From positions 1-58,551 of the IMG/VR virus record IMGVR_UViG_3300015371_000041: a DNA stretch of 58,551 nt. One strand, 5' to 3'. The DNA is from a virus. Every line of letters starts with the position of its first letter. Within the stretch, counting starts at the first letter, position 1. The notes beneath the pieces were generated by a model. It was not told where the DNA came from, searched no databases, and saw only the letters and a program-made list of their open reading frames with translations. A program made the position numbers and the translations under genes. Below, piece after piece: positions 7,400 through 16,530 of this stretch.

Positions 7400-7876
7400 C
7401 TAGTCGGGTTTGCATGGTGGGTTAGGAGGTTTCGGTTTCTTAGGTTTAGTTGGGCATTGTCCTGATGGTGGTGGTACTGTAGGTGTTGGAGCACCAGGAG
7501 GTATAATAACGGTTACTGTTCGGGTTAGTGTTACAGTCACAGTACGTATTACTCCTGACTCTCCCTTTGGTCCAACAGGTCCTCTAGGTCCAATTGGTCC
7601 TCTAATACCTCTAGGTCCAATAATTGACTTACCGTTATCTCCTTTGCTTCCTTTGTCACCCTTTGCACCTGTTTTACCAGTTGCACCTTTGGGTCCTATA
7701 GGACCTCTCGGGCCTGGAATACCTTGCAAGCCTGGGATACCTTTTGCACCTTTGACTATACTCTCAATTGTCACTACCTTTTCTTCTAGTTTGTTTCTTG
7801 CTCTATGATCTACCACCCCCACAGCGGCGGCTGTAGCGGCTACTAACAGGATATAGGCTAGGATACTCCTGTTCAT
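7400..7876 (-). CDS. Membrane-anchored collagen-like protein
   Basis: About 158 aa from ATG 7876 (an in-frame GTG at 7885 is an alternative). Residues ~4-20 are a membrane segment (SILAYILLVAATAAAVGVV). A helical stalk follows, then roughly 20 Gly-X-Y triplets with Pro, Lys and Asp (GIPGLQGIPGPRGPIGPKG...), a Thr/Val-rich segment and a Pro/Lys tail with two Cys. Collagen repeats are common in phage fibres, but here the gene opens the lysis cassette and carries a membrane anchor. It may bridge membrane and wall or decorate the infected cell; this is inference. Confidence 0.8.
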   Translation of the reverse strand: MNRSILAYILLVAATAAAVGVVDHRARNKLEEKVVTIESIVKGAKGIPGLQGIPGPRGPIGPKGATGKTGAKGDKGSKGDNGKSIIGPRGIRGPIGPRGPVGPKGESGVIRTVTVTLTRTVTVIIPPGAPTPTVPPPSGQCPTKPKKPKPPNPPCKPD

Positions 7877-7894
7877 CCATTCCACTTCCCCTAT

Positions 7895-8740
7895 CTAAGT
7901 CTCCAAAGAAAGACTGTGAACGCTAATACCAGTTAGAGTCCACTCAAATGATAGAGTACCACCAAATGTATGTGCTGCTTCTAGAACTACAAATGCTGGT
8001 GCTTTGTCCTCATCTACACACATAATCTTTGTTGTGCTGAAATTACCCGTAGTGTATTCTACATTTCTTATTAGGGGGAAATTTTGTCCTGCTATTAGAC
8101 CAGTATCCTCTGCCATAATAGCCATATTTAAATACCATCTATATGGCCCATCGGGGAAAACTTCTTCTGTATCAGTACCATTTACGGCGGAGATATGTGC
8201 GTGAGCATTGATGATGTATGTACCCTTATCGAGAACCCCCATAAGAGGATAAACATTTAGAGGACCGCCCCAGGTAGGTACTGTGACTAAGCCAGTGGTA
8301 AATGGTGGCGCAAAAGATGTTCCACCAAGGGTATAGTATTCAAATGGTTCAGCAGGACCAATTGCTGATGTTACAAGATTACCAAAACCATCGACTCCTG
8401 CTGTACTAAGATATCCAGGCGGAGTTGGTGCGACAAACATTTGCATCACACCATAATCTAGATTAGGTCTTTGATCTGCTGGAATCTGCCACCATTCTAG
8501 ATCATTCTTGGGATTTATATGGCCTTCTTGGAATACCCAAAAAGTCTCTGGATTATTAACGTCTCTAACTGTTTGCCCATCTACAGCATCATCAGGGAAA
8601 TGTTGGTGATGGTACTTGGGAAGAGTAGGAACCTTCATCATCTTCTTATGTTCGTCTAGGCGTAGATTTACCTGGCGACTTAGAGCATCTATATCATCCC
8701 ATATATCTCTACGCCTAGGTGCGCCTCTATTAACCGTCAT
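7895..8740 (-). CDS. Minor tail / receptor-binding-type protein
   Basis: 281 aa. The N-terminus is basic and helical (RRRDIWDDIDALSRQVNLRL), followed by a short linker region and a Gly/aromatic-rich C-terminal domain with beta-strand character (GTYIINAHAHISAV, FEWTLTGISVHSL) like C1q/TNF-type phage fibre tips. It follows the baseplate genes and overlaps the preceding one by ATGA, so a distal tail tip role is likely. Confidence 0.6.
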   Translation of the reverse strand: MTVNRGAPRRRDIWDDIDALSRQVNLRLDEHKKMMKVPTLPKYHHQHFPDDAVDGQTVRDVNNPETFWVFQEGHINPKNDLEWWQIPADQRPNLDYGVMQMFVAPTPPGYLSTAGVDGFGNLVTSAIGPAEPFEYYTLGGTSFAPPFTTGLVTVPTWGGPLNVYPLMGVLDKGTYIINAHAHISAVNGTDTEEVFPDGPYRWYLNMAIMAEDTGLIAGQNFPLIRNVEYTTGNFSTTKIMCVDEDKAPAFVVLEAAHTFGGTLSFEWTLTGISVHSLSLET

Positions 8741-9882
8741 CCCTGAACACCGCCAAACAATCCACTCTGATTAATTTCCTCTAGATCCAACTCACAAACC
8801 TCATCTCCCTGATTGCTCACTTTGACAGTCATTCGTCGAATGACATATCCATTGTTTGAGCTATTAGATTCCCAGTTCTCTCGTACCCATATAGCTGCAC
8901 CCGGATAAAAATTGAAATAAAAGTCTGGTATATTTTCGACATCTACAGTTAGCCCTATATGCCTAGCGGGATATGCAGCTTTTGAGAAATGAATCTTAGT
9001 CTTTCTTGCAAGCTGATCCTGATTCATTGTTTCTGCAAAATCTACTGTACCATCCCATCTACCAAACCTAGCCTGAGTTTGTTCATCACCATATGCTCTG
9101 CCTATACGAGTAGCTGTACCACTACCCAAACCAAGTATATGGGTCATTTCAGGTCCAGTATTCTCAAACTCTGCATCGATAAATGGTGTAGGATGGATAT
9201 AACCATCCAGAACCCAGTTACATGAGTTAGGATCAGTTCTTGCTTCCTCGGGGAATCTCTCAGGATTTTCAACGTGTATCACTTTATCTGGTGAATCCCA
9301 AAAATCGAATCCTGCAAGTTCTGATTCTGATAGCGTTAGCATAATATCGTAGATACTTTGTGTATCTCCCAATTCAAGTCGAAATCCAACATTAGGACTC
9401 ACAAATGAGAATACATCAAGTAATGTCTCTAGCCCGAATGGATTACCGTGAGGTCTAGCAAAGATAGCGTCAAACATATCTTGAATAATACTCCAAGGAG
9501 TACCAATTCTCTGATACGCAATACCAGCATCCTCTACTGCTGTACCACCGAGGAATGTATTAGGTGCTAGCGGATCAAATGGGTAATGTCTATTCTGTAA
9601 ATACCACATCCATGATTTGCCTTGAACATGCAAGACTTCTTCACCCTTTTTGGTGTTAACCATAGAGTGAATGCCTGCCGTTATCAAAGACCCATCACGG
9701 TACAATTCATAGGTTGATCTTTTCGGCCCGACGAATCCCCATCGCATTGTAGGATGAGCCAGTGATACGTCATATGATATATCGCTGGCATCTTTTAGCA
9801 CCAGGCCGAATTCGAGATTAAGTGGTCTTACACTATCAAGTACGTTATTCTCATCTTTGTGTATTACAATCCACTCTGCCAT
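8737..9882 (-). CDS. Baseplate / tail hub protein, Gp37-like
   Basis: 381 aa. The layout resembles the siphovirus ReqiPepy6 Gp37-like family found in actinophages: MAEWIVIHKDENN, FGLVLKDASDISYDVSLAHP, YELYRDGSLITAGI, then a GKSWMWYLQNR motif. It would form part of the tail-tip hub downstream of the distal tail protein. Start overlaps the preceding stop by TAATG. Confidence 0.6.
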   Translation of the reverse strand: MAEWIVIHKDENNVLDSVRPLNLEFGLVLKDASDISYDVSLAHPTMRWGFVGPKRSTYELYRDGSLITAGIHSMVNTKKGEEVLHVQGKSWMWYLQNRHYPFDPLAPNTFLGGTAVEDAGIAYQRIGTPWSIIQDMFDAIFARPHGNPFGLETLLDVFSFVSPNVGFRLELGDTQSIYDIMLTLSESELAGFDFWDSPDKVIHVENPERFPEEARTDPNSCNWVLDGYIHPTPFIDAEFENTGPEMTHILGLGSGTATRIGRAYGDEQTQARFGRWDGTVDFAETMNQDQLARKTKIHFSKAAYPARHIGLTVDVENIPDFYFNFYPGAAIWVRENWESNSSNNGYVIRRMTVKVSNQGDEVCELDLEEINQSGLFGGVQG

Positions 9883-10352
9883 TAGATATTGTAGAATCGT
9901 CCCGAGTTTCGTCCGACGAAGATACCGGAGAAGTTGCGAAAAGTGATTGAGAATTCAGTTACACTCGGATACAAAGCTTTCATTGGCAACTGTGGGTAAT
10001 CATCAAGAGCGACATCGGCTATCATGGGTTCAAGATCGGTATATGTAATAGTCAACACTCCACTAGGACGCTCATCATTGATTACACCAGGAGGCACAAG
10101 TATGTTCAAAACTCTTATACGTTCAGCGATATATGCAGAAGCCGTACTAAGTAGTAGATCCCCTCCACAGTGGATCAATGTTGCACCCTGGATAGTTCTG
10201 GTAGGCCATTCACCAGGCTCTTGCATCCTATCTACGCGGTTAGCCTTCATTGTACCTTCAACTTCAAATTCTTTCAAAGGCCATGTTGCATTATTGAAGG
10301 ATACGGTTTGACCATTTAGATTGGTAAACTGTACGCCGTTATCTTCAAGCAT
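9882..10352 (-). CDS. Distal tail-like protein
   Basis: 156 aa, mostly beta-strand in character, directly after the tape measure gene, which is the usual place of the distal tail (Dit) protein. Start ATG lies next to the tape-measure stop. The family assignment rests on synteny more than on motifs. Confidence 0.5.
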   Translation of the reverse strand: MLEDNGVQFTNLNGQTVSFNNATWPLKEFEVEGTMKANRVDRMQEPGEWPTRTIQGATLIHCGGDLLLSTASAYIAERIRVLNILVPPGVINDERPSGVLTITYTDLEPMIADVALDDYPQLPMKALYPSVTEFSITFRNFSGIFVGRNSGRFYNI

Positions 10353-13300
10353 TTATACGACTCCCCAATTGAGTCGATTAGCCCTACGATTCTTCTGATG
10401 AAGTCTAGTCTTGCGGAGTGTAGTAGACAAGTCCTCTTTGTTATTGTGGACGTGGATATTCTCGGTATGATGTACCGTTAGATTTCTACTATTGCGAGGA
10501 TTCCTATTCGGTCTATTAGAAACAGCATCCGGCTTCAATCCACCCTTACCGCCGTGCAGCCAGTTAAGGAATATACGTTTCATTTCCTTATTGATATAAG
10601 ACCCTTCATCTTTCATTCCCCGCATAAACTGTAGAGCAGCTTTACGACCATGCCTACGCCATTGAACCAATTGGTTATTGAAATCAACCACTGTGGCCTT
10701 CTTGATATCCTCCTGACCCCGCTTCCACAGCCGCACGTATTCTTTCAACTGTTTAGGAGTCATTTTCAAGATACCGCGAAGTATAGGTTCCGCAGACGGA
10801 CCAGCTTCTCGCAATTGCTTAACCAACTTCTCAGGTACTCTACCAGCTACCTTACCAAGTTCATTCCTCCAACGCTCGAAGTTCTTAACTTGGTCACGTA
10901 TATCTCCCAGCAAATCTCTACCCGTAGGAATGCCACCAAATTGCATAGCATTCTGCGCTCTAACACCTTCTGTTATTGAGCCAAATGCTGCTTCGTTCTG
11001 CTGCTGAAATTCGTCATACACCTGGCGCATGTTATCTATAGCTTCCTGACGAATATCTTGAGCATTCTTTATACGTTTCTTTGTAGCCTTGTTATCGGCA
11101 TTTATAACAGCTTGGATGCCTTCCAATTCTGCGCCCTTATATCTACTTTGAATTTCGTTCATTATTTGGGCAGCGCGTATTTGTTTTGCGAGATTAGAAG
11201 GATCTTTTGCTGCTGCCTTATTTGCTCTGATAGCAAGTTTGATCCATTGCTCTCTTGAACGGTTCGATAGTTTCAAAGCCTTAGCAACTCTTGTTGCATG
11301 AAGAATGGCTTGTCTATTTAATTTTTGATCCGCAGCAATCTGATCTTTACGACCAAGAGCTATCGCTTGTTTTGGAGTTATCTGCATCCATTTACTACCA
11401 GTCCACCGATACATATGACCCTGATATAGAGTCATAAATCCCTTGGCTACCTTACGATGCATTGATTTCAGATTCTTTTGTTCTCGTTCCGACATAGCTC
11501 TAGCGGTTCTAGTCTTTTCAGAGTCAAGGAAATCAGGTGTAAACTTATCGGCGAATTTATCTATAGAACGCAAGAATGGAAGATGCTTTTGGAGCCAATT
11601 TCTTGGCCTCTTTTCCATATCTCTTAGCTTATCAGCAACGATAGCAACCGTTACTACAATAGCAATAGGTCCGATCGTTTTTAGGTATTGTAGCAAACGC
11701 AAAAGTCCCGCTACTTTAGGAGTCGCCGCTACTGCTGCTGTTCTTACTCCAAACATAGCTCCGGCCAATCTCACGAGAACTGGTATTCCCGCTCCTATCC
11801 TAATCAGTTTGGATAGAAGTAGAGTCCCAAAAACTATTTGTAGGATATTGCCTGTACCGCCGACTTTATTCCCTAGCTCATTCAGTACCTTGATTACTTT
11901 AATCACTTGGTCATGGAATCGAATCATAAGATAGATCAATGCTGGAAAAACACCAAGCATGATAGCAAGTCTGGTAGTGGCGGAACCAGCCTCACCCGCC
12001 AAGAGTTTCAATACAGTCTTGTTGCTAAAGATAGCCTTCTCGAACCATCGGAACTGTGCCGCTAAACGCATAACCGTACCGCCAATAACGGCTAGTGTTC
12101 CACCTACGAGAAGTGCTACACCGCCCCAAATTCCAACAGTAGCAATTGCATGTTTCGTGCTTTGATCCAAGCTATTAAACCAATGAACAGCTTTTTGCAA
12201 ACCACCTATAATTTGCATCATAGCCGGGATAACCTCTGCGCCGACAGTGATAGCTAGTACATGCAACTGATTTACAAACAATTTCCATTTCTGCTCAGGC
12301 GTAGCCCGGAGAGACTTAAGTGACTTTAGAAATTCTCCATTGTCCTTGATGACACTCTTACGCAGAGCATTGTACTGGATAAACTGCCGCAAGAGAGGCT
12401 GTAATCCTCTACGAGCCTGTGCTGTACCAGCTATACCTGTAGCCCCAGCCGTTCCCTTTGTAATATCCTTAATGAATAGAAGAAGTGATCTTCTGTTTTT
12501 GGCTACCTCGGGAAAATCGTGAGCTATTTGACCAAGAATCTCATGGAGTGGTCTATAGTCACCCGCAGCATTACGAATACTTATGTGATGTTTCTTAAGT
12601 CCTTCTTCTGCTCGTTGCAAAACTTCTGTTAGGCGCGCAAATGAAACCGCAGCCTGTTTTGCTGGCATATGACGAGATAGGAATGCCAATGTACCAGACA
12701 TTTCTTCAAAGGTTTGACCAAATGCTTTAGCCGCTGGAGAAGCCTGAGCTAGTGTAGCTGTAAATTGAGCAAAAGTCATTTGTCCAAATCGGACAGCAGC
12801 AAATGCAGTATTTAGTTTATCCTCTAGAGTACTAGTATCAACTGCTGCATTTTTACCTGCTTTGGCAAACTGGTTCAATATAACAATCATTGCACTTGTA
12901 ACATCTTCTAGCGGAGCCAATCCTGCAACAGCAGCCTTGTTAGCCATTTCAAGGATACCCATTCCCTGTGCTGCTTGTTCTGATGCATTACCCTGTAGGG
13001 TCAATGACGAAAAGATCTGATATGATGCTTTCGCCATTTCATCGGCACTAGCAGGGAATCTTAACATCTGATCGAGGATTGCCTTCGATGTTACATCAGT
13101 AACTCTTTGTACTTCTTGGAAATTATTTCCAACCTGGGTAGCAGCAAGAGTTACCTGCTCATTAAACTTCATTGCTGCTCTTCCCATAAGGCCGAATGCA
13201 ATAACAGTTAATGCACCTGCATATTGCGCCGATCTACCGAAATCGGACATCGCTCTGGCTCGTAAAGCAATTCGATCCCACTTCTGTTGTTTCATAGAAG

Positions 13301-13982
13301 CATTAACAGCACGCTGTTCTGCTTCTACCTCGGCTAGCTGCATCCCAAGGATATTAAGCTGTCTGATTAAATGAGTTGTTTCAGCTGATGCCATTTCCTC
13401 ACTAGCAGCAAGTCTTTGCAACTCTAACTCTACACCTTTTATCTGGTTTCTAACATTTATTGCTGCACTATCAAGAACTTTGAACCGTCCGGCAAGATCA
13501 CCACCAGCCATTTGTGCACCTGTCAATTGTCGAGTTAGCATATTGACACGATGCGCAGCCGTTATACCTCTTTCAGTGGCAAGATCCTCTTCTTTCAATG
13601 AATTGAGCCGTCTCTGTGCAACCTCTAATCTATGTTGAAGGTCAAGTTGTGTTGTTTGATTTTTATAGATCGCAGTATCTACCTTACTGCGTTCCAGAGC
13701 GGAGTTTCTCAAACGACTCTGTAAGGCTACTTGCCTAGACATTGCAGCTTGTACAGCCTGTGCATTACGAAGATCCCCTACTGGACTCAAAGCACGGGCT
13801 ACCATTCGTTTCTGCTGTGCTTGCAAACGCTTCTGCTGAATATTCAATCTTTCAAGTCTAGCAGCCGCTTGGTCGCCAGCGGCACCTAGCTTATGAAAAT
13901 CTGCTTGCAACGCGCGCAAGGGTCTAGTGGCAAAGTTGCCTACTCTTACGAAGTAATAGAGTTCTCTAGCTCTCAACGCCAC
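10353..13982 (-). CDS. Tail tape measure protein
   Basis: 1209 aa, the largest gene. Long helical N-terminal region rich in Gln, Arg and Ala, a middle part typical of TP901-type tape measures (ASADEMAKASYQIFSSLTLQ, EMSGTLAFLSRHMPAKQA), then several hydrophobic segments (ATVGIWGGVALLVGGTLAVI and others) and a charged helical C-terminus. It sets tail length and helps DNA entry. It starts at GTG 13982, overlapping the end of the frameshifted chaperone gene by 17 bases. Length predicts a tail of about 180 nm using the usual ~1.5 angstrom per residue rule. Confidence 0.95.
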   Translation of the reverse strand: MALRARELYYFVRVGNFATRPLRALQADFHKLGAAGDQAAARLERLNIQQKRLQAQQKRMVARALSPVGDLRNAQAVQAAMSRQVALQSRLRNSALERSKVDTAIYKNQTTQLDLQHRLEVAQRRLNSLKEEDLATERGITAAHRVNMLTRQLTGAQMAGGDLAGRFKVLDSAAINVRNQIKGVELELQRLAASEEMASAETTHLIRQLNILGMQLAEVEAEQRAVNASMKQQKWDRIALRARAMSDFGRSAQYAGALTVIAFGLMGRAAMKFNEQVTLAATQVGNNFQEVQRVTDVTSKAILDQMLRFPASADEMAKASYQIFSSLTLQGNASEQAAQGMGILEMANKAAVAGLAPLEDVTSAMIVILNQFAKAGKNAAVDTSTLEDKLNTAFAAVRFGQMTFAQFTATLAQASPAAKAFGQTFEEMSGTLAFLSRHMPAKQAAVSFARLTEVLQRAEEGLKKHHISIRNAAGDYRPLHEILGQIAHDFPEVAKNRRSLLLFIKDITKGTAGATGIAGTAQARRGLQPLLRQFIQYNALRKSVIKDNGEFLKSLKSLRATPEQKWKLFVNQLHVLAITVGAEVIPAMMQIIGGLQKAVHWFNSLDQSTKHAIATVGIWGGVALLVGGTLAVIGGTVMRLAAQFRWFEKAIFSNKTVLKLLAGEAGSATTRLAIMLGVFPALIYLMIRFHDQVIKVIKVLNELGNKVGGTGNILQIVFGTLLLSKLIRIGAGIPVLVRLAGAMFGVRTAAVAATPKVAGLLRLLQYLKTIGPIAIVVTVAIVADKLRDMEKRPRNWLQKHLPFLRSIDKFADKFTPDFLDSEKTRTARAMSEREQKNLKSMHRKVAKGFMTLYQGHMYRWTGSKWMQITPKQAIALGRKDQIAADQKLNRQAILHATRVAKALKLSNRSREQWIKLAIRANKAAAKDPSNLAKQIRAAQIMNEIQSRYKGAELEGIQAVINADNKATKKRIKNAQDIRQEAIDNMRQVYDEFQQQNEAAFGSITEGVRAQNAMQFGGIPTGRDLLGDIRDQVKNFERWRNELGKVAGRVPEKLVKQLREAGPSAEPILRGILKMTPKQLKEYVRLWKRGQEDIKKATVVDFNNQLVQWRRHGRKAALQFMRGMKDEGSYINKEMKRIFLNWLHGGKGGLKPDAVSNRPNRNPRNSRNLTVHHTENIHVHNNKEDLSTTLRKTRLHQKNRRANRLNWGVV

Positions 13983-14651
13983 GTTGCTCTAACCTCTTAT
14001 CTAACCGCGCTTCGGCTTCCGCTTTAGCGTTTGCTTTCTTATCTTCTGCTTCTTCAACAACATTATCCGCTATCTTAATCTTTTCCAGCCGAACGACTAC
14101 GGAACCTGGTTGGTCGAATAACCCGCCTGCGTGTGGTAGAACATGAAATGTCTCACACAGACGGGTTATCCGAATCCATTGGTTAACCTCTTTAGTTAAC
14201 CTGGGTCCGTAGTGGTACTCGGAATGCTCTGTTCTGTCTTGGAGGACGAGGAGAGCAGATTGGTAAAATTTTCCAATTCTTCCTCATCATCCTCTTGATT
14301 CATTTCCTCGATGTAACGCTCAATCTCTTGTCCAATCTTCGGATCAAGAACTTTAAGCGTCATTACGTTACCAAAGTTTAGTTTTCCGCCCTGGTCATCT
14401 TCGAGGTTATGATCTACGATACAGTGTGAGAATTCAAAGAATCGAGTCCATTGCATTGCCGACTCAAATATTACTTTAGAGGTTTCCTGCTTACTCTTAT
14501 TACCAGGCTTCTGTTCGATACTCATTTGCATGGCTTTGTCTCGACGTTCAAGCATTTCATCGAATGACAACTGCCTGAGTTCGACATAGCCACCTTCGCA
14601 AGTACGAAGTTCCTTTCGTACTGCTTCATTCGTATATGTTGCTTTGGGCAT
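13966..14651 (-). CDS. Tail assembly chaperone, frameshifted long form (GT-like)
   Basis: Made by a -1 shift at 14265-14271. After GAA-AAT-TTT the shifted frame reads KFYQSALLVLQDRTEHSEYH, continues through LTKEVNQWIRITRLCETFHV and DQPGSVVVRLEKIKI, and stops at 13966-13968, just inside the tape measure gene. The extension has a coherent sequence with a basic/Ala-rich helical C-terminus and no stop in between, unlike the zero frame. Equivalent fusions are made in lambda and most siphophages and help tail assembly on the tape measure. About 228 aa in total. Confidence 0.88.
14196..14651 (-). CDS. Tail assembly chaperone, short form (G-like)
   Basis: 151 aa, between the major tail protein and tape measure as in lambda G. 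Acidic and helical, ending in a Ser/Thr-rich tail after the slippery site (LSSSSKTEQSIPSTTTDPG). The start has AAGGAG upstream. The tail after residue ~128 is probably just what is read when ribosomes do not shift. Confidence 0.85.
   Translation of the reverse strand: MPKATYTNEAVRKELRTCEGGYVELRQLSFDEMLERRDKAMQMSIEQKPGNKSKQETSKVIFESAMQWTRFFEFSHCIVDHNLEDDQGGKLNFGNVMTLKVLDPKIGQEIERYIEEMNQEDDEEELENFTNLLSSSSKTEQSIPSTTTDPG
14265..14271 (-). other. -1 ribosomal frameshift site A AAT TTT
   Basis: On the minus strand the zero-frame codons are GAA AAT TTT ACC, giving the heptamer A AAT TTT, a canonical X XXY YYZ slippery site (X=A, Y=T). It lies about 75 bases before the zero-frame stop and feeds directly into the open -1 frame of the GT extension. 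Confidence 0.85.
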
Positions 14652-14714
14652 AGCTTTTCTCCTTAAGTAAGCTATTAGGGTGAATCTATTAGATTACTTG
14701 CTCCCGGTAGATGA

Positions 14715-14789
14715 TTATTCGTCGCTAGGTTCTGGTTCTGGTTCCGGCGTAGGTTCCTCTGGAGTAGGTTCCTCAGTTTCCCTCAACAT
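14715..14789 (-). CDS. Acidic Pro/Glu-repeat micropeptide, 24 aa
   Basis: A strong ribosome site (AAGGGGGTG) precedes ATG 14789. The peptide begins MLRETEEPTPEEPTPEPEPE and has a (E)EPTPE / EPEP repeat, with a strong negative charge. It sits between the major tail protein and the tail chaperone, where no gene of normal size fits. Unknown role; it could be an unstructured assembly or regulatory peptide. Confidence 0.55.
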   Translation of the reverse strand: MLRETEEPTPEEPTPEPEPEPSDE

Positions 14790-14804
14790 TGTTACACCCC
14801 CTTA

Positions 14805-15788
14805 CTATGTAATATTAGTTACCGATTTGCAATGGAGTTCGTATGCGTCCCCACCTGATACTGCCAAACCTCGACCAGTTACACCAGCCATTACGATATC
14901 GCCAAGACCAGGAAGATCAACCTCATATGTCTCATACGCGAATCGGTTAAGCTGGACTTTAACAGCATCCACAGTGGACGATGCGTAGGTCGTTGCACCC
15001 TGCGTGGATTCCATCTTGATTCCGCGCTGAGTGGTATTGATGAAGTTGTTATACTCGGTTTTGTTGATGAAATCGAGTTCAGTGTTGAATCCGATTTCTG
15101 TTTCATGGAATGCGATGTAACTTGCAGCCCTATCCTTCTTGATACGATTCTCAGCAGTAGGATTATGGTTGACTGTCATAGTCATACCATTGAAGTCAGT
15201 AGATGCAGCAGCAAACGTAGGTGCAGCACCGAAGTCGGATGCTACGAATATTGCATGTGCATCTGCACCCAACAAATCAGGATCACTCCATGTAGGCGTC
15301 CAAGGTCCAGCAGGTGTACTCTCCGATAGACCAAGCATATTCATGTTACATCTAAGAACACCATCTTCAATAGTGAATTCATATTGACCAACTACGCAAC
15401 CTGCATATCCCCATAGAACGTCATTACGGATGATGCCAATAGAGAGTGACTTTGCAGGAGCGCCCACAGAGGCCATTTTGTTCGGAACTGCCTTATATAC
15501 GTATGGCCCTGTACCTGTCTTAGTAACGGTATGACGTGATGCATACAAGAAGTATGGCAAGAAGTGAGTATCTACCTCAAAGTTGATTGTACCTTCGATG
15601 TGATAGAAACCCTGCTTAACATCAGATACCATTACCTGCTGACGAAGCTGCGGCGAAAAGTATCTATCTTCAACGTATCGAAACTCTTCTGAAATGATGG
15701 GTACCCATACAGTCGGATCTACGAACGTACCCATAGTTGTCTCAATTGCAATTCCAACTGCGCCACCACCACCAAGTCCAACAGGCAT
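14805..15788 (-). CDS. Major tail protein (tail tube)
   Basis: 327 aa, beta-rich, placed directly before the tail chaperones as in most siphophages. It begins MPVGLGGGGAVGIAIETTMG with the typical GIAxETTxGT pattern of phage tail tube proteins (DUF/TP901 type). The gene ends in two successive stops (TAG TAA). Confidence 0.8.
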   Translation of the reverse strand: MPVGLGGGGAVGIAIETTMGTFVDPTVWVPIISEEFRYVEDRYFSPQLRQQVMVSDVKQGFYHIEGTINFEVDTHFLPYFLYASRHTVTKTGTGPYVYKAVPNKMASVGAPAKSLSIGIIRNDVLWGYAGCVVGQYEFTIEDGVLRCNMNMLGLSESTPAGPWTPTWSDPDLLGADAHAIFVASDFGAAPTFAAASTDFNGMTMTVNHNPTAENRIKKDRAASYIAFHETEIGFNTELDFINKTEYNNFINTTQRGIKMESTQGATTYASSTVDAVKVQLNRFAYETYEVDLPGLGDIVMAGVTGRGLAVSGGDAYELHCKSVTNIT

Positions 15789-16057
15789 TAGCTTTCACCA
15801 CCTTCCTTATCTTTCTCGGTAGTAGTTGCAGTTTCCTCATCTGATTCAGGAACCTTTGCAGTTGCGGTTCCCGATACATCAAAACCTTCTCCACTCAATG
15901 CATCCCTCACTGGAATGCCTCTCTCATCAACGAAAGCCTGTTCTTCCTCTTTCGTTATTTCTCTAGCCTTTCCATTTGTAAAGTTTCCCATACTACTGAT
16001 CGAAAAAACATGATCGTCTGGAAAGGCTTTGTTCGTTACTTTTACGGTAAGGCTCAT
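15788..16057 (-). CDS. Hypothetical structural protein, 89 aa
   Basis: Between the tail terminator-like gene and the major tail protein. N-terminal half is beta-like (SLTVKVTNKAFPDDHVFSIS), C-terminal half acidic and disordered. AGGAGGG precedes ATG. Possibly a small head-tail joining or tail protein; not recognised. Confidence 0.7.
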   Translation of the reverse strand: MSLTVKVTNKAFPDDHVFSISSMGNFTNGKAREITKEEEQAFVDERGIPVRDALSGEGFDVSGTATAKVPESDEETATTTEKDKEGGES

Positions 16058-16065
16058 CTACCCTC

Positions 16066-16530
16066 CTATTTAAATCTCGTTTGGCTGAGTCCAGTCCACA
16101 TTATTCTTGATCCCACTACGGCTTCCCCTCTACCTCTATTGATAAAAGCTGGATCTTCTGCGGATACATGACCAAAGATTATTTGCGGATCTATGTTCGT
16201 TGGGTAATCCGCAAATAGTCGAAGGTTATCATGCATCGCGTTTCTTACTGCTGTTACAAGCAGCAGATCCTCTCTCGTTCTTATTCTGTGACTCTCTGAA
16301 AGCTTTGCATGGTATATCCACATTTCTAGAACGAATGTCATTTGGAACGTGTGCGTACCGTGGATTTCTCTCAAAACAGGTCCAGCGGTTATCAGTATAG
16401 CTGGATATTCTGGAATCAGCCTTTCTTCACCATATCCAACAAATGCAAGTCCCAATTCTCCTGATCTATCTTCAATGTATTCATGGACATAATCGAGTAC
16501 CTGTTCCGGTTCCTTAAAATACTCTGCCAT
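16066..16530 (-). CDS. Tail terminator-like protein
   Basis: 154 aa. Predicted alpha/beta pattern (YFKEPEQVLDYVHEYI..., ILITAGPVLREIHGTHTFQM, FVLEMWIYHAKLSESHRIRT) typical of gpU-like tail terminators, and the position just before the tail tube supports it. TAATG overlap with the gene upstream. Confidence 0.6.
   Translation of the reverse strand: MAEYFKEPEQVLDYVHEYIEDRSGELGLAFVGYGEERLIPEYPAILITAGPVLREIHGTHTFQMTFVLEMWIYHAKLSESHRIRTREDLLLVTAVRNAMHDNLRLFADYPTNIDPQIIFGHVSAEDPAFINRGRGEAVVGSRIMWTGLSQTRFK

Noticed and set aside
7410-7808. 132-codon plus-strand frame rich in Gly/Pro/Leu
   Set aside because: It is the mirror of the Gly-X-Y collagen repeat on the other strand; the repeat makes long frames on both strands.
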